From NCBI GenBank assembly GCA_021823365.1, contig JAKAOD010000080.1, forward strand, positions 1 through 9,779: DNA of 9,779 bases, in the 5' to 3' direction. This document shows, piece by piece, positions 1 to 5,042 of the stretch; position 1 is the stretch's first letter; each line of letters begins with the position of its first letter. The position numbers and the translations under genes are program-made. Origin of the DNA: Actinomycetes bacterium. GTDB lineage: Bacteria > Actinomycetota > Acidimicrobiia > Acidimicrobiales > Bog-793. The notes under the pieces are model-generated. The model saw nothing but the letters and a program-made list of their open reading frames with translations. It was not told the origin of the DNA and did not search any database.

Positions 1-42
1 CGCCACGGCAGCGGCCCGCGCCACACGCGCTGGACCGGTCAT
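1..42 (-). CDS. yidD: Partial 5' end of probable YidD (membrane protein insertion efficiency factor)
   Basis: Only the first 14 codons lie inside the window, reading [14 protein letters not shown] on the minus strand, and the rest runs off the left edge. The ATG (42-40) overlaps the rnpA stop in an ATGA arrangement, which is typical of translationally coupled genes. The identification is an inference from position: in most bacteria rpmH-rnpA is followed by yidD and then yidC. The visible residues, short and alanine-rich after a basic start, fit a YidD N-terminus but do not prove it. YidD is a small membrane-associated protein that assists YidC-mediated membrane protein insertion. Confidence 0.5.
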   Translation of the reverse strand, partial: MTGPARVARAAAVA

Positions 43-383
43 CCTGCTCGCTCGCTCGCTCGCCGCATCGCGTCCGTCACCTGCTTCTTGAGCTCGTCGA
101 AGGCCAGGCCGCCGACCCCCGGGCTCGCGACCACGAGGTACGCGCCCGCCGGGAGCTCGGCGGACGCCTCGCTCGCGATCGCACGCAGGCGGCGGCGCCA
201 GCGGTTGCGCTCGACCGCGCCACCGAGCCTCCGGCCCACGGAGTACGCGACCCGCACGCCGCCCGTGAGCTGCTCGGCCGGGAGGAAGTGTACCGTGACC
301 GACCCGACGCGAGCACGGCGGTGGCTGCGCGCCAGCTCACGGAACTGCGCGCGTCCGCGGACGGGAGGAGGTGGCCCGCTCAG
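39..383 (-). CDS. rnpA: Ribonuclease P protein component (apparent CTG start)
   Basis: This is the protein subunit of RNase P, which binds the catalytic RNA and helps it remove 5' leaders from precursor tRNAs. With the start proposed here it is 114 residues, normal for the family. The family signature is clear: [19 protein letters not shown] at residues 49-67 contains the RNR motif (R59-N60-R61). The QF at residues 13-14 sits where the usual N-terminal DF is found, and the C-terminal part ([10 protein letters not shown], then the FDELKKQ helix) also fits. The start is odd. No ATG, GTG or TTG lies in frame between the rpmH start and residue 43. The only plausible start of normal length is CTG at 383-381, overlapping the rpmH stop as CTGA. 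No good Shine-Dalgarno precedes it, so re-initiation after rpmH is likely. The alternative is a much longer protein starting upstream of rpmH, because the frame stays open to position 638. A GCTC tandem repeat (about 46-63) encodes the C-terminal RASERAG. The stop overlaps the yidD ATG. Confidence 0.9.
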   Translation of the reverse strand: MSGPPPPVRGRAQFRELARSHRRARVGSVTVHFLPAEQLTGGVRVAYSVGRRLGGAVERNRWRRRLRAIASEASAELPAGAYLVVASPGVGGLAFDELKKQVTDAMRRASERAG

Positions 384-514
384 GCCGACAGGCGGGACCG
401 CCCGCGCCGGCGACGCGCCTTCAGGATCGCTTGTCCGGCGCGGGTCGCCATGCGGTGGCGAAATCCGTGGCGCTTGGCGCGCTTGCGCGTGTTCGGCTGG
501 TACGTGCGCTTCAT
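380..514 (-). CDS. rpmH: 50S ribosomal protein L34
   Basis: This 44-residue, very basic protein of the large ribosomal subunit begins [18 protein letters not shown], continues with RHRMATRAG and ends [12 protein letters not shown]. That is the canonical L34 pattern (KRTYQPN..., GFR.RM.T..GR..L..RR.KGR..L). Length and start are standard. On the minus strand AGAGGGG (about 525-519) precedes the ATG by a few bases as a good ribosome binding site. It is the first gene of the rpmH-rnpA-yidD unit, divergent from dnaA across 189 bp. Its last bases overlap the presumed rnpA CTG start by 4 nt. The whole gene is nested, out of frame, inside the upstream extension of the rnpA frame. Confidence 0.97.
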   Translation of the reverse strand: MKRTYQPNTRKRAKRHGFRHRMATRAGQAILKARRRRGRSRLSA

Positions 515-592
515 GTCGCCCCTCTACGAAGACGGCGCATCCTAGCGCGCCCACGCCCTCGAGGAGGTGTGCGTCCCCGGGCCGACGACGCG

Positions 593-607
593 ACAAAGTT
601 GTAAGAT
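593..607. promoter_or_regulatory. Candidate promoter core(s) between rpmH and dnaA
   Basis: A short AT-richer patch stands out in this GC-rich gap. On the plus strand TAAGAT (602-607) could be a -10 for dnaA, about 97 bp before its TTG. On the minus strand TACAAC in the same patch could serve rpmH. ACAA-AG-TTGT (593-602) forms a small inverted repeat. I see no convincing -35 hexamer at 17 bp for either direction, so this is only a compositional and -10-like hint. Confidence 0.25.
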
Positions 608-645
608 GCTGGCCTTCGAGGACCGCCCCCTGGGGCACGGGTCAT

Positions 646-677
646 TGGTCCACAGATGTGGACCTGGCTGTGGACAA
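646..677. promoter_or_regulatory. Three DnaA-box-like sites upstream of dnaA
   Basis: Three sites lie in tandem. TGGTCCACA (646-654, plus) differs at one position from the actinobacterial box TTGTCCACA. TGTGGACCT (657-665) is a minus-oriented site with two mismatches. TGTGGACAA (669-677) is a perfect minus-oriented TTGTCCACA. The first two form a perfect inverted repeat, GGTCCACA-GA-TGTGGACC (647-664). They end 26 bp before the dnaA start. DnaA boxes in the dnaA promoter are known to mediate autorepression in many bacteria, so autoregulation is the likely role. They could also belong to a bipartite origin that flanks dnaA on both sides. Confidence 0.75.
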
Positions 678-692
678 CTTCCGGGCCGGAAG
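678..692. repeat. Perfect 7-bp inverted repeat in the dnaA leader
   Basis: CTTCCGG-G-CCGGAAG is an odd-centred palindrome that begins one base after the last upstream DnaA box and ends 11 bp before the dnaA TTG. Its right arm contains GGAAG, part of a Shine-Dalgarno-like GGAAGG (688-693). A nearer purine stretch, TAGAGG (695-700), is left free. It could be a protein-binding operator or, in mRNA, a hairpin affecting dnaA translation initiation. The function is inferred. Confidence 0.55.
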
Positions 693-703
693 GCTAGAGG
701 CCG

Positions 704-2101
704 TTGACCGACGCGCAGCAGCTGTGGGAGCGGTGCGCCACCGCAATCCAGTCGCAGGTGGCAGAGGCGACCTGGCGAACCTGGTTCGCGAGCGTCGTCC
801 CGGTTGCCATCGCCAACGGCGAGCTCGTGCTCGCGGTCCCGAACTCCCTGGTCAAGGAGCGGCTTGAGAACCGTTTCGACGGCCTGTTGCGCGACGCGGT
901 GCACGACTCCAGCGGCACGGACCTCCCCGTGCGGCTCGACGTTCTGGTGCAAGAGCCGAGCCCCGAAGAGCTCAGCGCCCTCCCGACCGAGCAGGGGCCG
1001 GCGCTCCGGCCGGCGGGGGTGGCGCAGCAGGCCGGCACCGGACCCGAGATTTGGCGCGAGACCCCGCCACAGTCGTCTGTCACGAGCAACCGCCACAGCT
1101 TCGACACCTTCGTCATCGGCCCCTCGAACCGCTTCGCCCACGCCGCCGCCCTCTCGGTTGCCGAGGCCCCTGCCCGCGCCTACAACCCGCTGTTCATCAT
1201 CGGTGCGACCGGCCTCGGCAAGACCCATCTGCTCCAGTCGATCCGGGCCTATGTCGCGGAGAACTTCCCTCGCTATCACGTTCGGTACGTGTCGACCGAG
1301 TGGTTCATGAACGAGTTCGTCGAGGCTCTCCGCGCCAACGCGACAACCGCGTTCAAGCGTCGCTATCGGGAATGCGACGTCCTGCTGATCGACGACATCC
1401 AGTTCATCGAAGGCAAGGAGTCCTTCCAGGAGGAGTTCTTCCATACCTTCAACTCGCTCTACGAGGCTTCACGGCAGCTCGTGATCACCTCCGATCGCCC
1501 GCCTGGCTCGATCGCCACCTTGGAGAGCCGGCTCAGGAGCCGGTTCCTCTCCGGGCTCATCGCCGACATCCAGCCCCCGGAGCTCGAGACTCGAATTGCA
1601 ATCCTTCGCACGAAAGCGGAGCACGAGCGGATGATCGTCAGCGACGAAGTGCTCGAGCTTATCGCGAGCAACATCAAGGACAACATTCGCGAGCTCGAGG
1701 GCGCGCTCACCCGCGTGACGGCGTATGCGAGCTTGAACCGGCAACCGCTGACCCGGGAGGTGGCGGAGCGAGTCCTCTCCGACGTCCTCGGAGCGCGCCA
1801 GCCTCGCCGGATCACCGCCCAGCAGATCCTTTCGAGCACGGCCGAGTACTTCGGTTTCGGGGTCGACGAGCTCTGCGGGCCGAGCCGCCGCCGGCCACTC
1901 GTCATCGCGCGCCAGATCGGGATGTACGTCTTCAGAGAGCTGACCGACTTCTCCTACCCGGCGATCGCCCGTGAGTTCGGCGGGCGCGACCACACGACCG
2001 TCATTCACGCCGTGGAGAAGATCGCCGCGCTCATGAAAGAACGCCGCCAGATCTACGACCAGGTCACCGAGCTCGTCGTCCGCATCCGCAACGGCGAGTG
2101 A
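704..2101 (+). CDS. dnaA: Chromosomal replication initiator protein DnaA
   Basis: DnaA is the AAA+ ATPase that binds DnaA boxes, oligomerises on oriC and melts the origin. The protein has 465 residues, within the normal range. Domain I (about 1-80) has the expected LWERC...W.TWF pattern and would contact helicase-loading partners. Domain II (about 81-128) is a short proline- and glutamine-rich linker. Domain III (about 129-345) has Walker A GATGLGKT (167-174), Walker B LLIDD (227-231), sensor I ITSD (261-264), the SRF arginine-finger region (about 279-281) and sensor II near R329 in NIRELEGAL. Domain IV (about 346-465) ends in the DNA-binding helix-turn-helix with the DnaA signature [10 protein letters not shown] (427-436). 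The start is TTG, chosen because [11 protein letters not shown] is the conserved N-terminus, with AGAGG or GGAAGG just upstream. FLSGL after the arginine finger replaces the common F.WGL. DnaA boxes immediately upstream suggest autoregulation. The gene is followed by oriC. Confidence 0.98.
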   Translation: MTDAQQLWERCATAIQSQVAEATWRTWFASVVPVAIANGELVLAVPNSLVKERLENRFDGLLRDAVHDSSGTDLPVRLDVLVQEPSPEELSALPTEQGPALRPAGVAQQAGTGPEIWRETPPQSSVTSNRHSFDTFVIGPSNRFAHAAALSVAEAPARAYNPLFIIGATGLGKTHLLQSIRAYVAENFPRYHVRYVSTEWFMNEFVEALRANATTAFKRRYRECDVLLIDDIQFIEGKESFQEEFFHTFNSLYEASRQLVITSDRPPGSIATLESRLRSRFLSGLIADIQPPELETRIAILRTKAEHERMIVSDEVLELIASNIKDNIRELEGALTRVTAYASLNRQPLTREVAERVLSDVLGARQPRRITAQQILSSTAEYFGFGVDELCGPSRRRPLVIARQIGMYVFRELTDFSYPAIAREFGGRDHTTVIHAVEKIAALMKERRQIYDQVTELVVRIRNGE

Positions 2102-2127
2102 CGCCGTCGGGGAGCTTGCACGAACGC

Positions 2128-2161
2128 GACCGGTGGCGTGCCGGGCACCAGATGGCCGGTC
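2128..2161. repeat. Nested inverted repeat just after dnaA
   Basis: Outer arms GACCGG (2128-2133) and CCGGTC (2156-2161) enclose an inner hairpin, GTGCC-G-GGCAC (2138-2148). It lies 27 bp after the dnaA stop and before the first oriC box. It could be a terminator-like structure for dnaA mRNA, although no T-run follows, or a structural element of the origin. The repeats are directly visible, while the role is unknown. Confidence 0.4.
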
Positions 2162-2174
2162 AGCAGGCCGCACC

Positions 2175-2244
2175 TGTGGAACGACGCCGTGGAGAAGCCG
2201 TGGAGAACGCCGAGCGGCGGTGGATCACCAGAGCGCCTTCCACA
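2175..2244. repeat. oriC DnaA-box cluster, left part
   Basis: The sites are TGTGGAACG (2175-2183), CGTGGAGAA (2188-2196), CGTGGAGAA (2199-2207), GGTGGATCA (2219-2227) and, in the opposite orientation, CCTTCCACA (2236-2244). The middle two are an exact 11-bp-spaced direct repeat of CCGTGGAGAA, equivalent to TTCTCCACG boxes on the minus strand. CTGTGGAA (2174-2181) and TTCCACAG (2238-2245) form a perfect 8-bp inverted repeat that brackets the cluster. All have two or three mismatches to TTGTCCACA or TTATCCACA, so they are probably low-affinity sites that need cooperative binding. Confidence 0.6.
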
Positions 2245-2332
2245 GCCCCTCGAGCCGTGCCGCAGGCAACTGTGCACCGTCGAGAGGATCCTGTGAGGAG
2301 CGCCGCGGCAGGAGACCTCGAGCTTGGCCGGT

Positions 2333-2379
2333 TCGTCCACAATCCCCAGCGCCTATCACTACTACTCTTCTTCTCCACG
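2333..2379 (+). promoter_or_regulatory. Candidate basal unwinding element: DnaA box, GC-rich spacer, DnaA-trio-like tract
   Basis: A near-consensus box, TCGTCCACA (2333-2341), is followed by a GC-rich spacer. A trinucleotide-phased tract follows: CTA TCA CTA CTA CTC TTC TTC (2353-2373). A second box-like TTCTCCACG (2371-2379) overlaps its end. On the complementary strand, read 3' to 5', the tract gives GAT/GAT/GAG/AAG/AAG-type triplets. These resemble the DnaA-trio motif 3'-[G/A]A[T/A]-5' of the Bacillus subtilis unwinding region, which also lies next to a DnaA box and a GC-rich spacer. The tract ends about 36 bp before dnaN. Strand and order match; function is inferred. Confidence 0.5.
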
Positions 2380-2408
2380 ACACTTCCGACGACAGGAGCA
2401 CGAGGCCG

Positions 2409-3545
2409 GTGAAGTTCCGAACCGAACGTGACGGGTTGCTCGAGGCGCTGGCCACGGCCAGCAGGGCTGCCTCAGCCCGCACGAGCGCGGGGCCGGTCTC
2501 GCCGAGCCTGCAGCTCGTCCTCCATGGCAACCAGCTGGTCGTCACCGGAGCCGACCCCGACCTCGTGATCGAGGTGCGAACGAGCGTCGCCGGCGATGCC
2601 GACGGGTCGGTGCTCGTGCCTTCACGGCTGCTCGTCGACATCGTGCGGTCGTTCGATCCCGGTGCGGTGACAGTCACGAGCGACGAGGAGGAGGCTCGTG
2701 TCGTCTCGGGCCGGGCGGAGTTCACCGTGCGCGTCCCTGTCGCAGCCGAGGTCTCCCGGTTGTCGTCCGCCGACGGGGACGGGGTGAGCCTGCCTGCCGG
2801 GCGCTTTGCGGAGGGGCTCCGCCAGGTTGTCAGGGCGGCGCTGACCGACGACACACGCGCGCCGCAGTTGACCGGCGTGCTCATGCTCCCGACGCCGACC
2901 GGTCTCCGGCTGGTCGCGACGGATTCCTACCGCCTGGCGTTCAAGGACCTCGCCGGGGTGAGCGGCCCCTCCGGGACCGGCGACGTGCTCGTGCCGGCTC
3001 GCGCCCTTGCAGAGGTGCAACGCCTGGTCGGCTCTCAGCCAGAGGCTAAGGAGGACGGCGACGCGGCACCCGTCGTCTTTCGACGCGGCGAGCTCGACGC
3101 GGTGTTCGACCTTGGCGAGGTCCAGCTGACGACGCGCCTCTTGCGCGGACCGTTCCCGGACTATGAACGGCTCCTGCCCCCGTCCTACCCGAACAGCTTC
3201 ACGGCGGCGAGGGAGGACCTCGCCGCGGCGCTGCGCCGCGTCCGGCTCATGGTGCGCGACACGAAAGACGTCACGACGCCGGTGCGGATCAGCTTCGCCG
3301 AGGATGGCGTGGAGCTCACCGTCCTCACGGCCGAGACAGGAAGGGCCTCGGAACGCGTCGACGGGAGCTACGCGGGCGAGGAGACGACGATCGCGTTCAA
3401 CCCCGGCTACCTGCTCGACGGCATCGACGCCATCCGCTCGGACACGGTGACGCTCCAGGTGATCGACTCGAGCAAGCCGGCGACCGTCCAGGGTCAGGGA
3501 GAGGACGACTATCGCTACCTGCTGATGCCGGTGAGGGTCTCCTGA
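2409..3545 (+). CDS. dnaN: DNA polymerase III beta subunit (sliding clamp)
   Basis: DnaN forms the dimeric ring that tethers DNA polymerase III and repair proteins to DNA. The protein has 378 residues in the usual three clamp folds. Recognisable parts are the N-terminus MKFRTERDGLLEAL, ATDSYRLAF in the middle domain (about 171-179), GPFPDYERLLP (about 247-257), FNPGYLLDGI in the last domain and the C-terminal YLLMPVRVS, which ends in the expected MPVR pattern. The start is GTG, chosen because the conserved MKFR begins there. An open frame continues 92 codons upstream, but that part covers oriC and has no clamp similarity. AGGAG (2394-2398) and GAGG (2402-2405) lie upstream as possible ribosome binding sites. 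The stop overlaps the presumed recF CTG start by 4 nt, implying coupled translation. Confidence 0.97.
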   Translation: MKFRTERDGLLEALATASRAASARTSAGPVSPSLQLVLHGNQLVVTGADPDLVIEVRTSVAGDADGSVLVPSRLLVDIVRSFDPGAVTVTSDEEEARVVSGRAEFTVRVPVAAEVSRLSSADGDGVSLPAGRFAEGLRQVVRAALTDDTRAPQLTGVLMLPTPTGLRLVATDSYRLAFKDLAGVSGPSGTGDVLVPARALAEVQRLVGSQPEAKEDGDAAPVVFRRGELDAVFDLGEVQLTTRLLRGPFPDYERLLPPSYPNSFTAAREDLAAALRRVRLMVRDTKDVTTPVRISFAEDGVELTVLTAETGRASERVDGSYAGEETTIAFNPGYLLDGIDAIRSDTVTLQVIDSSKPATVQGQGEDDYRYLLMPVRVS

Positions 3546-4621
3546 CCGACGTCGTCTGGGTCGAGGTTCAGGATTTCCGGAACCTCGCGAAAGTCGAGCT
3601 GCACCCGACCGCCGGTGGCCTGACAGTCGTCACGGGCGACAACGGCGCGGGGAAGACGAGCCTGCTGGAGGCGATCGCCTACGGCGGCTCGCTCCGGTCG
3701 ATGCGGGACAGCCCGCGTGAATCGCTCGTCCGTGCCGGCGCCGAACGTGCGGTCGTCCGGCTCGAGGTCACCGACGATACGCACCGGGCGCTCGTAGAGA
3801 TCGAGGTCACACCCAAAGGTCGTGACCGGGCGCTCCGCAACCGCCAGCGGGTCGCGCGGGTGCAGGAGCTCGTGGAGACGCTCCGCACCACCGTCTTCTC
3901 GCCCGACGACCTCGAGATCGTGAAGGGAGGCCCGGAGGGTCGGCGTGCGTTGCTCGACGACGTCGCCGTCGCCGCCCGACCGGGCCTCGCCAGCACGCGC
4001 CAGGCCGTCGAGCGGGTGCTTCGGCAGCGCAACATGCTGCTCAAGAGCGCGAGCGCGCGTCTCTCCGCGGAGGTCGCGACGACGCTCGACGTCTGGGACG
4101 CCCAGCTCGCGGTCTCTGGGACGCTCCTCACCGAGGCGCGCGAGCAGCTCGTGGGGGAGATGGCCTCCGTGGCCAGCGCTGCGTACTGCCGGCTCACGGG
4201 GACTGAGGACGGCCTTCAGCTGCACTACCGGCGTTCCTACGGGGGCGACCTTGCGACCGCGCTCTCGGCTGCCCGGACGTCGGACCTGCGGCGGGAGGCG
4301 ACGACAGTCGGGCCGCACCGAGACGAGCTACTGATCGGCTCGTCCGGCCTCGACGCGCGGACGCGGCTCTCCCAGGGCCGCCAGCGGTGCGTGACGCTCG
4401 CTCTGCGCCTGGCTGCGCACCATGTCGTCGGCCGTCATGCCGGCACGTCGCCGGTGCTGCTGCTCGACGACGCGTTCTCCGAGCTCGACGAGCGCACCGG
4501 CCGCGCGCTGCTGGGCGAGCTGCCGCCGGGGCAGGCGATCCTCACGACGGCCGGCGCCCTTCCGTCGGGCGCGAACGCCTCGTGCGTGGTCCGTCTCGAG
4601 AGGGGCAGGATCGTCGGGTGA
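3542..4621 (+). CDS. recF: DNA replication and repair protein RecF (apparent CTG start)
   Basis: RecF is an SMC-like ATPase that binds gapped DNA and, with RecO and RecR, promotes RecA loading and fork recovery. It has 359 residues from the start used here. Walker A GDNGAGKTS is at 32-40, FSPDDLEIVKG at about 119-129, VGPHRDEL at 256-263, the ABC signature LSQGRQR at 276-282 and Walker B VLLLDD followed by AFSELD at about 305-315. The N-terminus VEVQDFRNL has the expected .L.DFRN pattern. Apart from CTG at 3542, no ATG, GTG or TTG is in frame upstream of Walker A. The first ATG (3701) would remove Walker A altogether. GAGGG (3533-3537) lies 4 nt before the CTG as a well-placed ribosome binding site. 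The CTG overlaps the dnaN stop as CTGA, and the recF stop overlaps the next gene as GTGA. Confidence 0.94.
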   Translation: MTDVVWVEVQDFRNLAKVELHPTAGGLTVVTGDNGAGKTSLLEAIAYGGSLRSMRDSPRESLVRAGAERAVVRLEVTDDTHRALVEIEVTPKGRDRALRNRQRVARVQELVETLRTTVFSPDDLEIVKGGPEGRRALLDDVAVAARPGLASTRQAVERVLRQRNMLLKSASARLSAEVATTLDVWDAQLAVSGTLLTEAREQLVGEMASVASAAYCRLTGTEDGLQLHYRRSYGGDLATALSAARTSDLRREATTVGPHRDELLIGSSGLDARTRLSQGRQRCVTLALRLAAHHVVGRHAGTSPVLLLDDAFSELDERTGRALLGELPPGQAILTTAGALPSGANASCVVRLERGRIVG

Positions 4622-4911
4622 GCGACGAGCGGCGCCTCGGCGAGGCGATCGGCGCCTACCTGCGGAGCGCCGGGCACGAGGAGGTCGCGCTCCTCGGCGA
4701 GATCGCACGTTGCTGGGAGGACGTCGTCGGCCCGAAGGTGGCCGAGCACGCTTCGCCCGTCGGCTTTCGCGGGCACGATCTCGTCATCGCGGTCGACCAC
4801 CCGGGCTGGGCGACCCAGCTCGGGTTCCTGGCGGCGACGATCCTCGGCGGGCTGGAGGCCGAGCTCGGGCGCGCGGTCGCGCAGGGGCTCGAAATCACCG
4901 TACGTCGCTGA
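4618..4911 (+). CDS. dciA: DUF721 protein, DciA-type helicase loader/operator
   Basis: This is a 97-residue DUF721 protein. In actinobacteria the DUF721 gene between recF and gyrB (Rv0004 in Mycobacterium tuberculosis) corresponds to DciA, which interacts with the replicative helicase DnaB and is needed for replication in bacteria that lack DnaC or DnaI. Visible family features are W33-EDVVG (33-38), AEHASPVGFRGHDLVIAVDHPGWATQL (about 42-68; hydrophobic beta pattern with the conserved W64) and the following FLAATIL helix. The GTG start (4618) overlaps the recF stop as GTGA. The in-frame region upstream is recF in another frame. It is compact: almost nothing precedes the DUF721 fold, unlike many actinobacterial homologues that have a longer N-terminal extension. 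The family is clear, while the DciA role is inferred from family and position. Confidence 0.88.
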   Translation: MSDERRLGEAIGAYLRSAGHEEVALLGEIARCWEDVVGPKVAEHASPVGFRGHDLVIAVDHPGWATQLGFLAATILGGLEAELGRAVAQGLEITVRR

Positions 4912-4919
4912 CCGGGCGG

Positions 4920-4925
4920 TAGAAT
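4920..4925 (+). promoter_or_regulatory. Candidate -10 element of a gyrB-gyrA promoter
   Basis: TAGAAT matches the bacterial -10 consensus at five of six positions and sits 9 bp after the dciA stop, at the start of the 131-bp gap before gyrB. Transcription from it would start near 4932 and give a leader of about 110 nt. I see no clear -35 hexamer at 16-18 bp. The gap otherwise holds no gene. The nearest purine-rich ribosome binding site, AGAAGGA (about 5024-5030), is about 12 nt from the gyrB ATG, which is slightly long. Confidence 0.4.
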
Positions 4926-5042
4926 GCCGATGTCAGCACGTCCGGCCCGCGAGCACGGTGACGACCGAGCTCGGGCAGGTCCGGCCGTCCATGTCTCGCT
5001 GCCGAAGGGGCGCGCGCGTGTTCAGAAGGACCGAGCCGGCCG

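Larger units (their letters stand above)
2102..2408. other. oriC: Chromosomal replication origin, oriC (dnaA-dnaN intergenic region)
   Basis: This 307-bp non-coding gap between dnaA and dnaN is the standard oriC position in Actinomycetota. It holds at least seven GTGGA/TCCAC cores characteristic of DnaA boxes: four as GTGGA in the left half (2176, 2189, 2200, 2220) and three as TCCAC (2239, 2336, 2374). An AT-richer pyrimidine tract near dnaN probably marks the unwinding side. Individual boxes are degenerate relative to TTGTCCACA, the closest being TCGTCCACA at 2333. The variant TTCTCCACG occurs three times. Long frames cross the region but have no recognisable product. I cannot map the exact edges from sequence alone. 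Confidence 0.88.

Noticed and set aside
46..63. GCTC tandem repeat
   Set aside because: It encodes the ordinary charged C-terminus of RnpA (RASERAG). Too short and coding, so not treated as a functional repeat.
88..867. 259-residue plus-strand frame across rnpA, rpmH and the dnaA leader
   Set aside because: It is antisense to two well-supported genes and runs out of frame into dnaA. The composition is arginine/proline-rich shadow.
542..1444. 300-residue minus-strand frame across the dnaA promoter and 5' part of dnaA
   Set aside because: It is antisense to dnaA, covers the DnaA boxes and has no recognisable domain.
2133..2408. N-terminal extension of dnaN or a separate small protein across oriC
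   Set aside because: The frame is open but the translation has no similarity to the clamp. It covers the DnaA boxes, while the conserved MKFR N-terminus begins at the GTG at 2409.
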